Assembly (NCBI GenBank): GCA_016721765.1
Contig: JADKHO010000002.1
Span: 744,001-808,000, forward strand
Length of the DNA: 64,000 bases
Source: Bacteroidota bacterium
Lineage (GTDB): Bacteria; Bacteroidota; Bacteroidia; UBA4408
Reading direction: 5' to 3'
Below are positions 9,830 to 20,000 of the stretch, piece by piece; the stretch's first letter is position 1; each line of letters begins with the position of its first letter. The position numbers were made by a program, and so were the translations under genes. Below the pieces are notes generated by a model that was not told the DNA's origin, ran no database searches, and saw only the letters and a program-made list of their open reading frames with translations.

Positions 9830-10906
9830 TTAAACTAAAACTCCCCCTTCTTTCATCTTCTCTGCATTCTCGGCAATTTGTAATCCTTCAATAAAACTAT
9901 CAATATTGCCATTCATAAAATCGGGAAGATTATGGGTACTTAATCCAATTCGATGGTCGGTTACTCGGCTTTGCGGATAATTATAGGTTCTAATTTTTTC
10001 GGAACGGTCGCCGGTACTCACCATTGTTTTACGTTTTTTCGAAGCCTCATCCACACGTTTTTGGTATTCGATTTCATAAATACGTGAACGCAACACCGCA
10101 AGCGCTTTATCGTAATTTTTCAATTGCGATTTTTGATCCTGGCATTGTACCACAATTCCGGTTGGAATGTGCGTTAATCGTATGGCTGATTTGGTGGTGT
10201 TTACAGATTGCCCACCCGGTCCTGAAGAACAAAATGTATCTTTACGAATATCATTTTCTCTTACATCCACATCCAATTCGTCCGCCTCCGGCATCACAAT
10301 TACACTGGCTGCTGAGGTATGCACACGTCCTTGCGTTTCGGTTTGTGGAACACGTTGCACGCGATGCACTCCTGATTCGTATTTCAATTTTCCAAATACA
10401 TTATCACCACTTACATTTAAAATAATTTCTTTGTACCCCCCTGCAGTCCCATCCTGAAAATCTACCAACTCCGCTCTCCATCCCATGTTTTCGATGTAGC
10501 GGGTGTACATTCGATATAAATCACCGGCAAAAATACTGGCTTCATCACCGCCTGTACCGGCACGAATTTCCATCACCACATTCTTGCTGTCTTCCGGATC
10601 TTTTGGCACCAACATCATGCGAATTTCTTCTTCTAACTTTTCCTTCTTTGCCGCATTTTCTTCAAATTCAATTTTTGCCATCTCCTTAAACTCTTCATCC
10701 TTCTCGTTGGCCAGCACCTCTTTCGCGCTTTCAAGGTTCCCTATCACGTTCTTATAAACATGATACATGTCCACCACTTCTTTCAAGTCCTTATATTCCT
10801 TGTTGAGTTTAGCAAAAAGCTTCATGTCCGAAAGGGTTTTCGGGTCACTTAATTGTTGCTCCACATCTTCCCAGCGTCTTTTTATCGCGTGTAACTTATC
10901 TAACAT
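9830..10906 (-). CDS. prfA: Peptide chain release factor 1
   Basis: 358 residues, the usual RF1 length. It carries the GGQ peptidyl-hydrolysis motif (SSGPGGQSVNTTKSA, about residue 230) and the stop-codon recognition region RVQRVPQTETQGRVHTSAA, where the PxT tripeptide of RF1 is PQT rather than the PAT of E. coli. It terminates translation at UAA and UAG. A -7 element lies 27 bases upstream. Confidence 0.96.
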   Translation of the reverse strand: MLDKLHAIKRRWEDVEQQLSDPKTLSDMKLFAKLNKEYKDLKEVVDMYHVYKNVIGNLESAKEVLANEKDEEFKEMAKIEFEENAAKKEKLEEEIRMMLVPKDPEDSKNVVMEIRAGTGGDEASIFAGDLYRMYTRYIENMGWRAELVDFQDGTAGGYKEIILNVSGDNVFGKLKYESGVHRVQRVPQTETQGRVHTSAASVIVMPEADELDVDVRENDIRKDTFCSSGPGGQSVNTTKSAIRLTHIPTGIVVQCQDQKSQLKNYDKALAVLRSRIYEIEYQKRVDEASKKRKTMVSTGDRSEKIRTYNYPQSRVTDHRIGLSTHNLPDFMNGNIDSFIEGLQIAENAEKMKEGGVLV

Positions 10907-10933
10907 TTTACTTGTTCAAATTTTTATAGCCTG

Positions 10934-10941
10934 CAAAAGTA
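10934..10941 (-). promoter_or_regulatory. Promoter -7 element of prfA-pyrF
   Basis: On the minus strand TACTTTTG, followed by CA, is a perfect TAnnTTTG match 27 bases before the prfA ATG. No clear TTG at -33. Confidence 0.55.
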
Positions 10942-10994
10942 AGGATTTTAAAGGAGTTAGGAAAGTAGTTCCTTTTCCCTTTCGGGAGATTTTT

Positions 10995-11023
10995 TTGTCC
11001 CAATCAAATAATTATTATATTTA
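10995..11023 (+). promoter_or_regulatory. Possible promoter of the subtilase gene
   Basis: TTG at 10995-10997 and TATATTTA at 11016-11023, 18 bases apart, resemble the -33/-7 pair of Bacteroidota with one mismatch in the -7 box. It lies 34 bases before the ATG at 11058. Confidence 0.35.
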
Positions 11024-11057
11024 AAAAAAAATCCAAATTAATCCTTAAACCTCCTTC

Positions 11058-14000
11058 ATGAAAATTACCCAACTTTCTAAGCGGATTACCTTATTACTTG
11101 CATCGATTGTGTTGCTTAGCAGCAGCTATACATTGCACGCCGGAACAAGTATTCAATTAAAATCAGGTGTTATTCAAACGCAAAATGATTTCGAACAAAA
11201 AGCGAATGAAGCTCCTCTTGTTTCTGAAATTTATAACGGTATGTATTACCGTTTATTGCAATTCGAAAAATTGCCAACTGCTCAACAAAAAGTAAGTATG
11301 GAACTGAGTGGAATTGCCTTTCTTGGCTACATCCCATCCAATACTTATTATGTAGCTATTCCAATTACCTATAATTTGGAACAACTTAAGGCATTTCAAG
11401 CCAGAACTATTTTACCCATTGACATTAACTCAAAACTAACACTTCGTTTGCGTGAAAATGATATCCCGGCATATGCTAAAAAAGGCGGAAATGTGGACTT
11501 GATTGTTCAGTATTTTAAGAATTTGAGCTTTGCAACCGTAAGTGCCGAGCTTAGCGCGAGAGGCTGCACCGTGCTTAGTAATTATGCAGGAACACAACTC
11601 ATCACCATTAACGTTGCAGAAAATAATTGGAAAAATATTGCTCAATTACCTTTTATAAAATTCATGCAGGTAATTGACGATGTGCCTGTTCCCGATGATA
11701 CTAAAGGAAGAAGCTTGCACCGTTCAAACGTTATTAATTCTGATTATCCAATGGGCCGCCACTATGATGGCAGTGGGGTAAGTATAGCTTTGGCTGATGA
11801 TGGATTTGTTGGACCTCATATTGATTTTACAGGCAGAATAACTCAATTTTCAACCATTGTTGGACAAAATCACGGAGACATGACCTCGGGAATTGCTGTT
11901 GGTGCAGGAAATTTGGACCCTACCATTAAAGGTATGGCCAGTGGTGCTCACATTTATATATACGACATCAGCGGTTACGCTCAAATTGTGGATGCAGCCC
12001 AACACCTTGCTCAATATGGAACAGTTGTAACCTCCACCAGCTATAGTCAAGGCTGTAATGTATACGATGCTTTTGCACAACAAGGCGACCAAATCATGAA
12101 TCAATTGAAAGTAGTTTTACCCGTTTTTTCTGCTGGAAATAACAATGGAAATAGCTGTGGATACGGTGCTGGAGCCCAATGGGGAAATATTACAGGCGGT
12201 TACAAACAAGGCAAAAACTGTATTGCAGCTGCAAACTTGGATGCTTTCCAGGTAATTGACAATACCAGTAGCCACGGTCCTGCTGAAGACGGACGAATTA
12301 AACCGGATATTTCATCCAATGGTAAAGACCAAATGAGTACCGACGAGAACAATACTTTTCAAGTGGGCGGAGGCACCAGTGCTGCTTGTCCCGGTATGGC
12401 CGGAATTTGTGCTCAATTGTATCAGGCTTACCGCGAATTAACCGGCGAACCCAATCCGGAAGCAGCTTTAATTAAAGCTTGTTTGCTTAACTCTGCCGAA
12501 GATATAGGTGTGGTTGGTCCCGATTATTTTTACGGATACGGTCGTGTGAATGCATTAGCAGCTGTGAAAACATTGGAAAATATGAATTACATGAGCGATT
12601 CTATTGAAAATGGAAATTCAAATAGTTTCAATATTAATGTACCTGCCGGAACTAAACAAGTTAGAGTAATGTTGCTTTGGAATGATGTAGAAGGCGACCC
12701 TGCTGCTGCTCGCGCATTGGTGAACGATTTAACCTTAATGGTGACCGACCCGACAACTGCTGTTTTTAATCCATGGGTTTTAAATCCGGCTCCGCTTGCT
12801 TCCACTTTAGATGATCCGGCTATTCGCAGCATCGATAGCTTAAATAATATGGAGCAAGTAACCATTGCTAATCCCACTCCAGGTTCCTACACCGTAACGG
12901 TGGAAGGCGGTTCAGTACCATTTGGACCTCAAAAGTATTATGTAGTTTATCAATTTGATCAAGATGAAATTGTAGTTACATATCCGAATGGTGGCGAAGG
13001 CTTTGTTCCCACTGAAAAAGAATTGTTGCGCTGGGACGCTTTTGGAACTTCCGGGACATTCAATTTGGCATACTCAGCTGATAGCGGTGCTACCTGGAAT
13101 ACCATCACAAATGTAGCAGGTACAGCGCGTCAATATGAGTGGACAATCCCCTCAACCCTCTCTTCCAACGCACTTATTCGTGTTACTAATGGAGTTGTAA
13201 GTGGTCAAAATAGTGTTCCTTTTAGCATCATTGGCGTTCCCCAAAATGTGCACATGGATTGGGCATGCAGCGATTCATTAAAAATAAGTTGGAATGCCGT
13301 TAGCGGAGCCGATACTTATGAAATAAGCCAACTGGGTGCTTTTTATATGGATTCGATTGCCACCTCCGCCACCAATTCTGCCGTAATAAGCAATTCCAAT
13401 TTGTCCGATACTTTGTGGTTTAGTGTGAGAGCTGTGAAAGCAAATGGCAAAGGCCGACGTGCTATTGCCATTAATAAATTACCGGGATTATTAAATTGCA
13501 GCAATGCCTTAGATGCAGCGCTAATTAACCAAAGCCCGGGCAGTGGTCTGGCGTATGAATGCTATCCTTTGGCCAATTATCCGGTGACGATTAATGTTGG
13601 CAATATTGGCTTGCCTAGCATTTCCAATTTTGATGTGTCGTATCAATTAGATGGTGGCACAATTGTTACACAAAATATTCCGGGTACAGTAAGCTTCGGA
13701 AATACTACCGCAGTAGCATTTACACCCACAATTGATATTACCACAGCAGGTAACCACATTCTAAAAAGTTGGATTACTTATCCTGCAGATGCAAATCATG
13801 CAAACGATACCCTTATCAGTACTTTTACAACCTCTCCACAATTTGTCGCACCCATTACAGAAGCATTTCAGGCGGCTACCTTCCCTCCGGCAAACTGGTT
13901 GGTGTTGGCTAGCAATCCTACCTATAAATGGGCAAAAAGTGCTAGCATTACAGGTGCTGCAGGCGGAACAACAGTATCGGCTTGGTTCGATAACTACAGT

Positions 14001-14648
14001 TACAACAGCACAGGATCGGAAGATCGATTGGTAACTGAATTGGTTGACATCAGTGCTATGGCGCAGCCCGAATTTAGTTTTGATGTTGCTTATGCTCAAT
14101 ATCAAACCTACGAAGATGAATTAGTAGTTGAAATTTCAACCGATTGCGGGTTAACCTTCACTCCTACCGGCTATTCTAAAAAAGGTGCAGCATTAGCGTC
14201 GGCAGGAACCAGCAATACCGATTGGAAGCCAACCAATGCTAATCAGTGGAGAAAAGATGTGGTTATTTTAACGCCTTATTTAAGTGCAGGCAATGTGCTT
14301 CTTCGTTTTTTAAACATTAATGGATTTGGAAATAATTTATATATCGATAATGTAAACATTAGTGATGGACCATTATCAACTAAACAACTAAGTTTTTCCG
14401 AAAATGTATCCGTATATCCAAATCCAGGAAACGGTTTATTTACTTATGCACTAAGTGATTTCAATACAAAAGATATAAAGGTAGAAGTGTTTGATGCACA
14501 AGGCAAACTAGCTCATACAGCTGCAATCAATAATTTCAGAAACAGCTATCAAGGCACAATTGATTTGCAAACAAAACCAAAAGGAATTTACATGTTGAAA
14601 ATAAGCTCTGGAGATAAAACATATTTCCAAAAGTTGATGTTTCAATAA
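11058..14648 (+). CDS. Secreted subtilisin-like (S8) protease with T9SS sorting domain
   Basis: 1196 residues. Signal peptide about 1-28. The S8 catalytic triad is visible: Asp in LADDGFVG (about 247/248), His in NHGDMTSG (272) and Ser in GGGTSAACPGMAG (441), with the oxyanion Asn in SAGNNNGNS. After the protease come a beta-sandwich region, a fibronectin-III-like segment (about 729-810), a choice-of-anchor-J-like jellyroll (about 930-1105) and a T9SS type A sorting domain (SVYPNPGNG from about 1117). It is expected to cross the outer membrane by T9SS and act as a cell-surface or released protease. The gene ends at a strong bidirectional terminator. Confidence 0.92.
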   Translation: MKITQLSKRITLLLASIVLLSSSYTLHAGTSIQLKSGVIQTQNDFEQKANEAPLVSEIYNGMYYRLLQFEKLPTAQQKVSMELSGIAFLGYIPSNTYYVAIPITYNLEQLKAFQARTILPIDINSKLTLRLRENDIPAYAKKGGNVDLIVQYFKNLSFATVSAELSARGCTVLSNYAGTQLITINVAENNWKNIAQLPFIKFMQVIDDVPVPDDTKGRSLHRSNVINSDYPMGRHYDGSGVSIALADDGFVGPHIDFTGRITQFSTIVGQNHGDMTSGIAVGAGNLDPTIKGMASGAHIYIYDISGYAQIVDAAQHLAQYGTVVTSTSYSQGCNVYDAFAQQGDQIMNQLKVVLPVFSAGNNNGNSCGYGAGAQWGNITGGYKQGKNCIAAANLDAFQVIDNTSSHGPAEDGRIKPDISSNGKDQMSTDENNTFQVGGGTSAACPGMAGICAQLYQAYRELTGEPNPEAALIKACLLNSAEDIGVVGPDYFYGYGRVNALAAVKTLENMNYMSDSIENGNSNSFNINVPAGTKQVRVMLLWNDVEGDPAAARALVNDLTLMVTDPTTAVFNPWVLNPAPLASTLDDPAIRSIDSLNNMEQVTIANPTPGSYTVTVEGGSVPFGPQKYYVVYQFDQDEIVVTYPNGGEGFVPTEKELLRWDAFGTSGTFNLAYSADSGATWNTITNVAGTARQYEWTIPSTLSSNALIRVTNGVVSGQNSVPFSIIGVPQNVHMDWACSDSLKISWNAVSGADTYEISQLGAFYMDSIATSATNSAVISNSNLSDTLWFSVRAVKANGKGRRAIAINKLPGLLNCSNALDAALINQSPGSGLAYECYPLANYPVTINVGNIGLPSISNFDVSYQLDGGTIVTQNIPGTVSFGNTTAVAFTPTIDITTAGNHILKSWITYPADANHANDTLISTFTTSPQFVAPITEAFQAATFPPANWLVLASNPTYKWAKSASITGAAGGTTVSAWFDNYSYNSTGSEDRLVTELVDISAMAQPEFSFDVAYAQYQTYEDELVVEISTDCGLTFTPTGYSKKGAALASAGTSNTDWKPTNANQWRKDVVILTPYLSAGNVLLRFLNINGFGNNLYIDNVNISDGPLSTKQLSFSENVSVYPNPGNGLFTYALSDFNTKDIKVEVFDAQGKLAHTAAINNFRNSYQGTIDLQTKPKGIYMLKISSGDKTYFQKLMFQ

Positions 14649-14661
14649 TAATTAACTCCAC

Positions 14662-14700
14662 AAAAAAGGCTTGCTTCACCAATCGAAGCAAGCCTTTTTT
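14662..14700. terminator. Bidirectional intrinsic terminator
   Basis: AAAAAAGGCTTGCTTC (14662-14677) and its exact reverse complement (14685-14700) flank a 7-base loop. The A-run and T-run at the ends let it work for both the subtilase gene and the convergent repeat-protein gene. Confidence 0.9.
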
Positions 14701-14716
14701 ATTGGCTAAAATTTTT

Positions 14717-16912
14717 TTAGCGTTTTGAAATCTTAATACTGTGTTCTCCTTGAATTTTTAAATTATAAATTCCGTTTGGAATATTCTCTAGATGCAGAAC
14801 AGTTGTTTCTCCTTCTAAAAACCCACTTTCAACAATTTTTCCGGTACCATTAAAAACCGAATAAGCAGCATGAACCAAGTTCGGTCTAACCTTCACATTA
14901 AAATAAGTATTAAATGGATTCGGATAAACCTGTATCCCATTATTCGCAATAATATCCTGAACTGCATTAGGTGAAGTTGTTGTAAAAGTTACTTGACTCC
15001 CGTATGCTGTTCCGATAGCATTTGTAGCATAAGCTCTCACATAGTAATTGGTACTTGGCAATAAACCGGTTAAAGAGGAAGTATATGAACCGGTGCCGCT
15101 TCCACCTGAAACAATATTGTCAGCTAATGTAGGATTAGCTGTAGTTGCATAACATATTCCTCTTGAAGTTACGCTTGAACCTCCTGAATTGGTAACATTT
15201 CCACCACTAGTTGCCGATGAATTAGTGATAGCAGTTACAGCTGTTGAAGTAACAGTTGGAGCTACCAAAGCAGGTGCTGCATAGGTAACATCGGCACCGT
15301 AAGCAGTGCCTGCGGCAGATGTTGCAAATGCCCGCACATGATAGGTAGTACCTGGTACTAAGCCACTAATAAAGGCTGAAAAAGGCCCGAGTCCAAATGC
15401 AGCAGTGATAGTTGAATTGGCAATGGTTGGGTTAACTGAAGTAGCGTAGCAAAAACCTGCAGCAGTAACTGGATCAGAACCAGCATTGGTTACATTTCCG
15501 CTAGCATCCGCCATAGTGGATGAAACATAAGTAACCGTACCCGTAGTAACATAAGGCAAGAAAAGCGTATTGGTTGAAAAAGTTACATCGCTGCCATAAG
15601 AAGTTCCAACACTATTTGTTGCAAAAGCTCTTGCATGATAGGTCACACTGTTGGCTAATCCTGTTAAATTAACTGTAAATGCACCGGTACCGGAGCCACT
15701 GGTAACTTTAGAACCTGATATGGTTGGATTTGCTTGGGTTGAATAACAAACACCCCGTGAAGTAACAGTCCCTGAACCGGCACTGGTAACATTACCACCA
15801 CATGTTGCAGTTGTGGAACCAACAGCAGATGGAGTTGCGGTAGTAACGGTCGGAGTTGCTTGTGCCCCTCCCGTTCGGGTTATTGTCACTCCCCTACAAA
15901 CATTATCCCCTAAACAATTAGCATTGGTATTAATGTGCACTCGAAATGTACCGGCTACAGAAACTGTAGCTGTTAAAGGCTGTGTTGAATAGAGTAATGA
16001 GGCATTCGATAAATCTGTAATTGATAAAAAATCAGTTACATTGCTCGAATTAAATGTAAAATTTCCGGTAACAAGCGAAACATCAAAGTAATCACCAGAA
16101 TAATTACAATTTCCGGTCGGCTGAGTAATTGCTACCGTTTGACCATTTACGGTTGGTCCAACTTGCACTCCGGTGGGATAGTTTGTTGAACCTACACAGC
16201 CGGCTATGGTTGTAAAAACAACATCATTTCCATACGATGTTCCCGTATTATTTGCAGCCCAAGCGCGCATATGATAGGTTAAATTCGGAGCCAAACTCGA
16301 AACAGTTAATGAAAAAACACCTGAACCACTCCCTGAATTGACCGAATAATTATTTACTGTTGGGTTGGGAGAATTAGACCAACATACTCCGCGCGCAAAA
16401 ACTGCAGTTGAACCGGCATTGGTAATATTTCCACCACAGGTAACAGAAGTGGAAGTTAACAGCACAGGCTGTGTTGTTGTTAAAGTTGGAGCAGTCCCTC
16501 CAATCGAAATTAACCTCACTTCAATGCCATAACCGAGCGAATTAGATGTGCAAGTATTATCATAAAAAAAATGAACATAATAATTAACGCCTCCTGATCC
16601 AGTTGGGGTAAAAGTTACATTTGTTCCAGAAAATGCAACTGGTCCATTACCTGAATTTAATCTTAATGTAAAATAACCTCCACCTGGTTCATACATTTGA
16701 TATGTATTCCCCGGAATAAAACTAACAACTCTAAAATAGTCGCCTGAACTGTTCCATGGATTACCATTCGCTAGTGATATTTGGGTAGGCAACGCAACCG
16801 ATGCCGGCGCTTGAAAAGTTCCTGTAGGCCAATTTCGAGTTGCATAACATTGGGAAAAAACTTGCGCTTTTATACTAATCATTAAGGCTATTAAGAGAAA
16901 TATTTTTTTCAT
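14717..16912 (-). CDS. Large secreted repeat protein, FN3-like units, T9SS sorting domain
   Basis: 731 residues with signal peptide (about 1-20). Four repeats of about 95 residues share the pattern GGNVTNAGS..VT.RG.CY.T..NPT, then GTG.F...L.GL...TYH.RA.ATN..GT.YG..VTF, which looks like a fibronectin-III-type fold. Between and before them are modules with CNYSGDYFDVSLVTGNF and RVHI.T...C. The C-terminus is a T9SS type A domain (QVYPNPFNTYFNVKV ... IKISKR). It is paralogous to the next gene upstream, sharing the repeat and tail. Role unknown; extracellular adhesion or matrix function is inference. Confidence 0.82.
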   Translation of the reverse strand: MKKIFLLIALMISIKAQVFSQCYATRNWPTGTFQAPASVALPTQISLANGNPWNSSGDYFRVVSFIPGNTYQMYEPGGGYFTLRLNSGNGPVAFSGTNVTFTPTGSGGVNYYVHFFYDNTCTSNSLGYGIEVRLISIGGTAPTLTTTQPVLLTSTSVTCGGNITNAGSTAVFARGVCWSNSPNPTVNNYSVNSGSGSGVFSLTVSSLAPNLTYHMRAWAANNTGTSYGNDVVFTTIAGCVGSTNYPTGVQVGPTVNGQTVAITQPTGNCNYSGDYFDVSLVTGNFTFNSSNVTDFLSITDLSNASLLYSTQPLTATVSVAGTFRVHINTNANCLGDNVCRGVTITRTGGAQATPTVTTATPSAVGSTTATCGGNVTSAGSGTVTSRGVCYSTQANPTISGSKVTSGSGTGAFTVNLTGLANSVTYHARAFATNSVGTSYGSDVTFSTNTLFLPYVTTGTVTYVSSTMADASGNVTNAGSDPVTAAGFCYATSVNPTIANSTITAAFGLGPFSAFISGLVPGTTYHVRAFATSAAGTAYGADVTYAAPALVAPTVTSTAVTAITNSSATSGGNVTNSGGSSVTSRGICYATTANPTLADNIVSGGSGTGSYTSSLTGLLPSTNYYVRAYATNAIGTAYGSQVTFTTTSPNAVQDIIANNGIQVYPNPFNTYFNVKVRPNLVHAAYSVFNGTGKIVESGFLEGETTVLHLENIPNGIYNLKIQGEHSIKISKR

Positions 16913-16933
16913 TTTATACTATTTTTATGAATA

Positions 16934-16941
16934 CAAAGTTA
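16934..16941 (-). promoter_or_regulatory. Promoter -7 element of the 14717-16912 gene
   Basis: TAACTTTG on the minus strand matches TAnnTTTG and ends 21 bases before the ATG at 16912. No TTG seen at -33. Confidence 0.5.
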
Positions 16942-17012
16942 ATTTAAGCTGAAACTGAAAAATTACCGTTTAATAAGTTTTTTACACCTAAGAAAGTATT
17001 GGCAAATTCAAC

Positions 17013-17050
17013 AAAAAAGCCTTGCTCAACTCGTGAGCAAGGCCTTTTTG
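17013..17050 (-). terminator. Intrinsic terminator of the 17067-20642 gene
   Basis: GCCTTGCTCA (17019-17028) and TGAGCAAGGC (17034-17043) form a 10-bp stem with a 5-base loop, flanked by A- and T-runs; on the minus strand the T-run follows the stem just after the gene's stop. Confidence 0.88.
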
Positions 17051-17066
17051 TAATTGGAAAGAATAT

Positions 17067-20000
17067 TTATTTTTTAGAAATCTTTATGCTAGATTGTCCA
17101 TTAATAGTTAGGTTGTATAAACCTGCTGCTAATTTCTCCAAGTTAATTGAAGTCATAGTTCCTTCTAAATAACCGCTTGCAACAATACTTCCAAGCGGAT
17201 TAGTTATAGTATATTTTGCATGCTCCAATCCGGTTTTTACACGAACCGAAAGTTCATTGCTAAATGGATTGGGAAATACATTAATCTCATTTGAAGTAGC
17301 AATTGCATTTATACCGGTTGGTGGAATTGTTGGAAAATTCGCGTTAAAAGTTAAAGGTGTTGAAGTACGCATCAATGTAATATTATTAGGTGCGTCTAAT
17401 AAGTTAAAACCACCGGCCATCATCAAATGAAGGTCGAATCTATAGGTTGACGGATAGGTATAATCAAACACAAAATCATATTCCGGTAAGGTACCGTTTG
17501 TTCCGGCCGGGATGGGCTGTGGTTGTGCAAAGCTATAATTCCACCAGCCTTGTGCATACACATTTCCGGATGAACCGATATGATTATCCCAAATGGCAAC
17601 ATTCGACAAATAATCAAAATTCATCACAAAACCGGCTACATAAGACGCGGAGAAAGTAGACGAGTTATTAATATAAGGTAAAAACTCAACTATTTCACTT
17701 GGCTCTGCTAGGTCGTTGTTGTTTCCATTACTATCGGGATTGTTGTCATCGTCAACATCCATCTGACCTACTGTAAAAGCACGAATAGGAATTGGAATAC
17801 AACGGGTGTAATATTGATTAGCACCTTCAACAATTACAACTTCTACATAAGCTGTATAACTGGTAAACACACTATACGATACCTGAAACTCAAACTCATC
17901 CGTTGACCATGCTTCATTGTGCCAGCCTACGTTGTTTAATCCTGCTGTACTATCCAGAATAGTAATGTTAGGATCTGTAGTTCTTAATTTACACAAACCG
18001 CTCACCACAGAAGTTCCGTTGGTTTTGTTGTTGTAGCTTTTAACTTTCATTCTAACAGGTAATCCTGGATTAACCAAGTTATAAGGATTTAAAGGATTGT
18101 AATTTAATGTGGCAGGTAATCCGGGTAAGCCTTGTGCGTTGGGAACTACATAGGTGCTATAATATGTAGGCGTGGCATTAGCAGTTGCTAAATCCATAAA
18201 TGCCATATTGGTTAAATATACTTCGGTACTATTTACACATGGATCTAATGTTGTAAAAGTTAAATCAGCACCATAAGAAGTTCCTACACTATTGGTAGCA
18301 TAAGCCCTATAGTGGTAGGTCGTACTACCAGACAAACCAAGTAAGTCAACAGAAAAGGCACCGGTACTTCCGCCGGTTGATACAAATGAGTTTGCAATGG
18401 TTGGACTAGAAAAGGTGCTATAGCACACACCTCTGCTGGTAATTGCAGAAGTTCCAGCATTGGTAACATTTCCACCCACAGTCGCTGTAAAAAAGCTTAC
18501 TAGCGGTGAAGCTGCAGTTGTAACAGTTGGTGGTGTTGGGTTAGATGTTACAAATGTAACCTGGCTTCCATAAGTTGTTCCAGCTGTGTTTGTAGCATAA
18601 GCACGCACATAATAGGTGCTGTTAGGGTTTAAACCGGTCATATTAGAAACAAAAGATCCTGCACCGGCACCTCCCGAAATAACTGTGTTTGCTAAGGTTG
18701 GATTGGTTGTAGTAGCATAGCAAATACCTCGTGAGGTAACAGCCGAACCACCTATGCTGGTTACATTTCCACCGCTATTTGCAGTGGAGGTTGTTACCCC
18801 CGTAACTGCAGTTGTTGTAACAGAAGGCAAAGCTTGTGTACTAGTGGTAAAAGTTAGATCGCTACCATAGGAAGTACCAGAAGCATTTGTGGCATAAGCT
18901 CTAATATGATAGGTTGTTCCCATAGCTAATCCTGTAAGGTTTGCAGTAAATACTCCTGCACCCGAACCACTCGCAACTGTTGAATTTGCAATTGTTGGAT
19001 TTGCAGTAGTCGCATAACAAACGCCACGTGCTGTAACAGCACTAGTTCCTGAATTAGTAACATTTCCTCCGCTATTAGCAGTTGAAGCTGTAATAGCTGT
19101 TGCTGCTGTAGTGGTAACAGTTGGTATACCTAGCTTTGTCATAGTAGTTGTTCGTGAAACTGCTTCAGTTAGACATGCAGCATTTTTGAATACATGCACG
19201 CGATAGGTACCGGCTGCCACTGAAAAAATAACTGGATTCACCCCGCTGGCAATTACTGTGTTGGTTGTAGTCGTTACTGTTAAATAATCGGTTGCAACCG
19301 ATGAACCTGCCGAAAATGCCCCGGCCACTAAGTTTATTTCATAATATTCTCCGGCATATTGATCAGTAACAATTGTTACCGTTTGTCCATTGGCTGTTGG
19401 ACCGGCAGTAACGGTTTGAGGATACATGGTGGTGGAAATACATCCGGTTAAAGAACTGGTAGTTGTAAAACTTTGGTCAGCACCATAAGATGTTCCTGCT
19501 GTGCTTGTAGCATAGGCTCTCACATGATAAGTTGTACCGGCAGTTAATCCGCTTAAATTGGAGACAAATGAACCGGTTCCTGATCCACCAGCAAGAATTG
19601 CATCGGCAGTAGTTGGATTGGCGTTTGTAGAATAGCATACACCACGCGCAGTAACCGTTGCTGAACCGGCACTAGTAACATTTCCTCCACTTGTTGCGGT
19701 GGTTGTAGTAATTGCAGTTATAGCCGTTGTTGTTATTGTTGGCGGTGTGCTGGCTGCTCCATTTCTTGTAATCGAAACACCACGGCAAATAGAATTTGTG
19801 GTACATACAGAAGATTCAAACACATGAACTCTGTAGGTTCCGGCTGTGGCCGTAAAAGAGAAGGGTTGCACCCCATTAAATAAAATGTTGTTTGAAGCAT
19901 CAGTAATTGTGAAAATATCGGTTGAGGTGGTAGAATATAAGGTATAGTTGCCAGCGGTTAATGTTACAACAGAAAACTCACCTGAGTAATTACAATTTAC

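Noticed and set aside
10024..11024. Plus-strand open frames opposite prfA
   Set aside because: They are antisense shadows of a highly conserved gene, without recognisable motifs or promoter.
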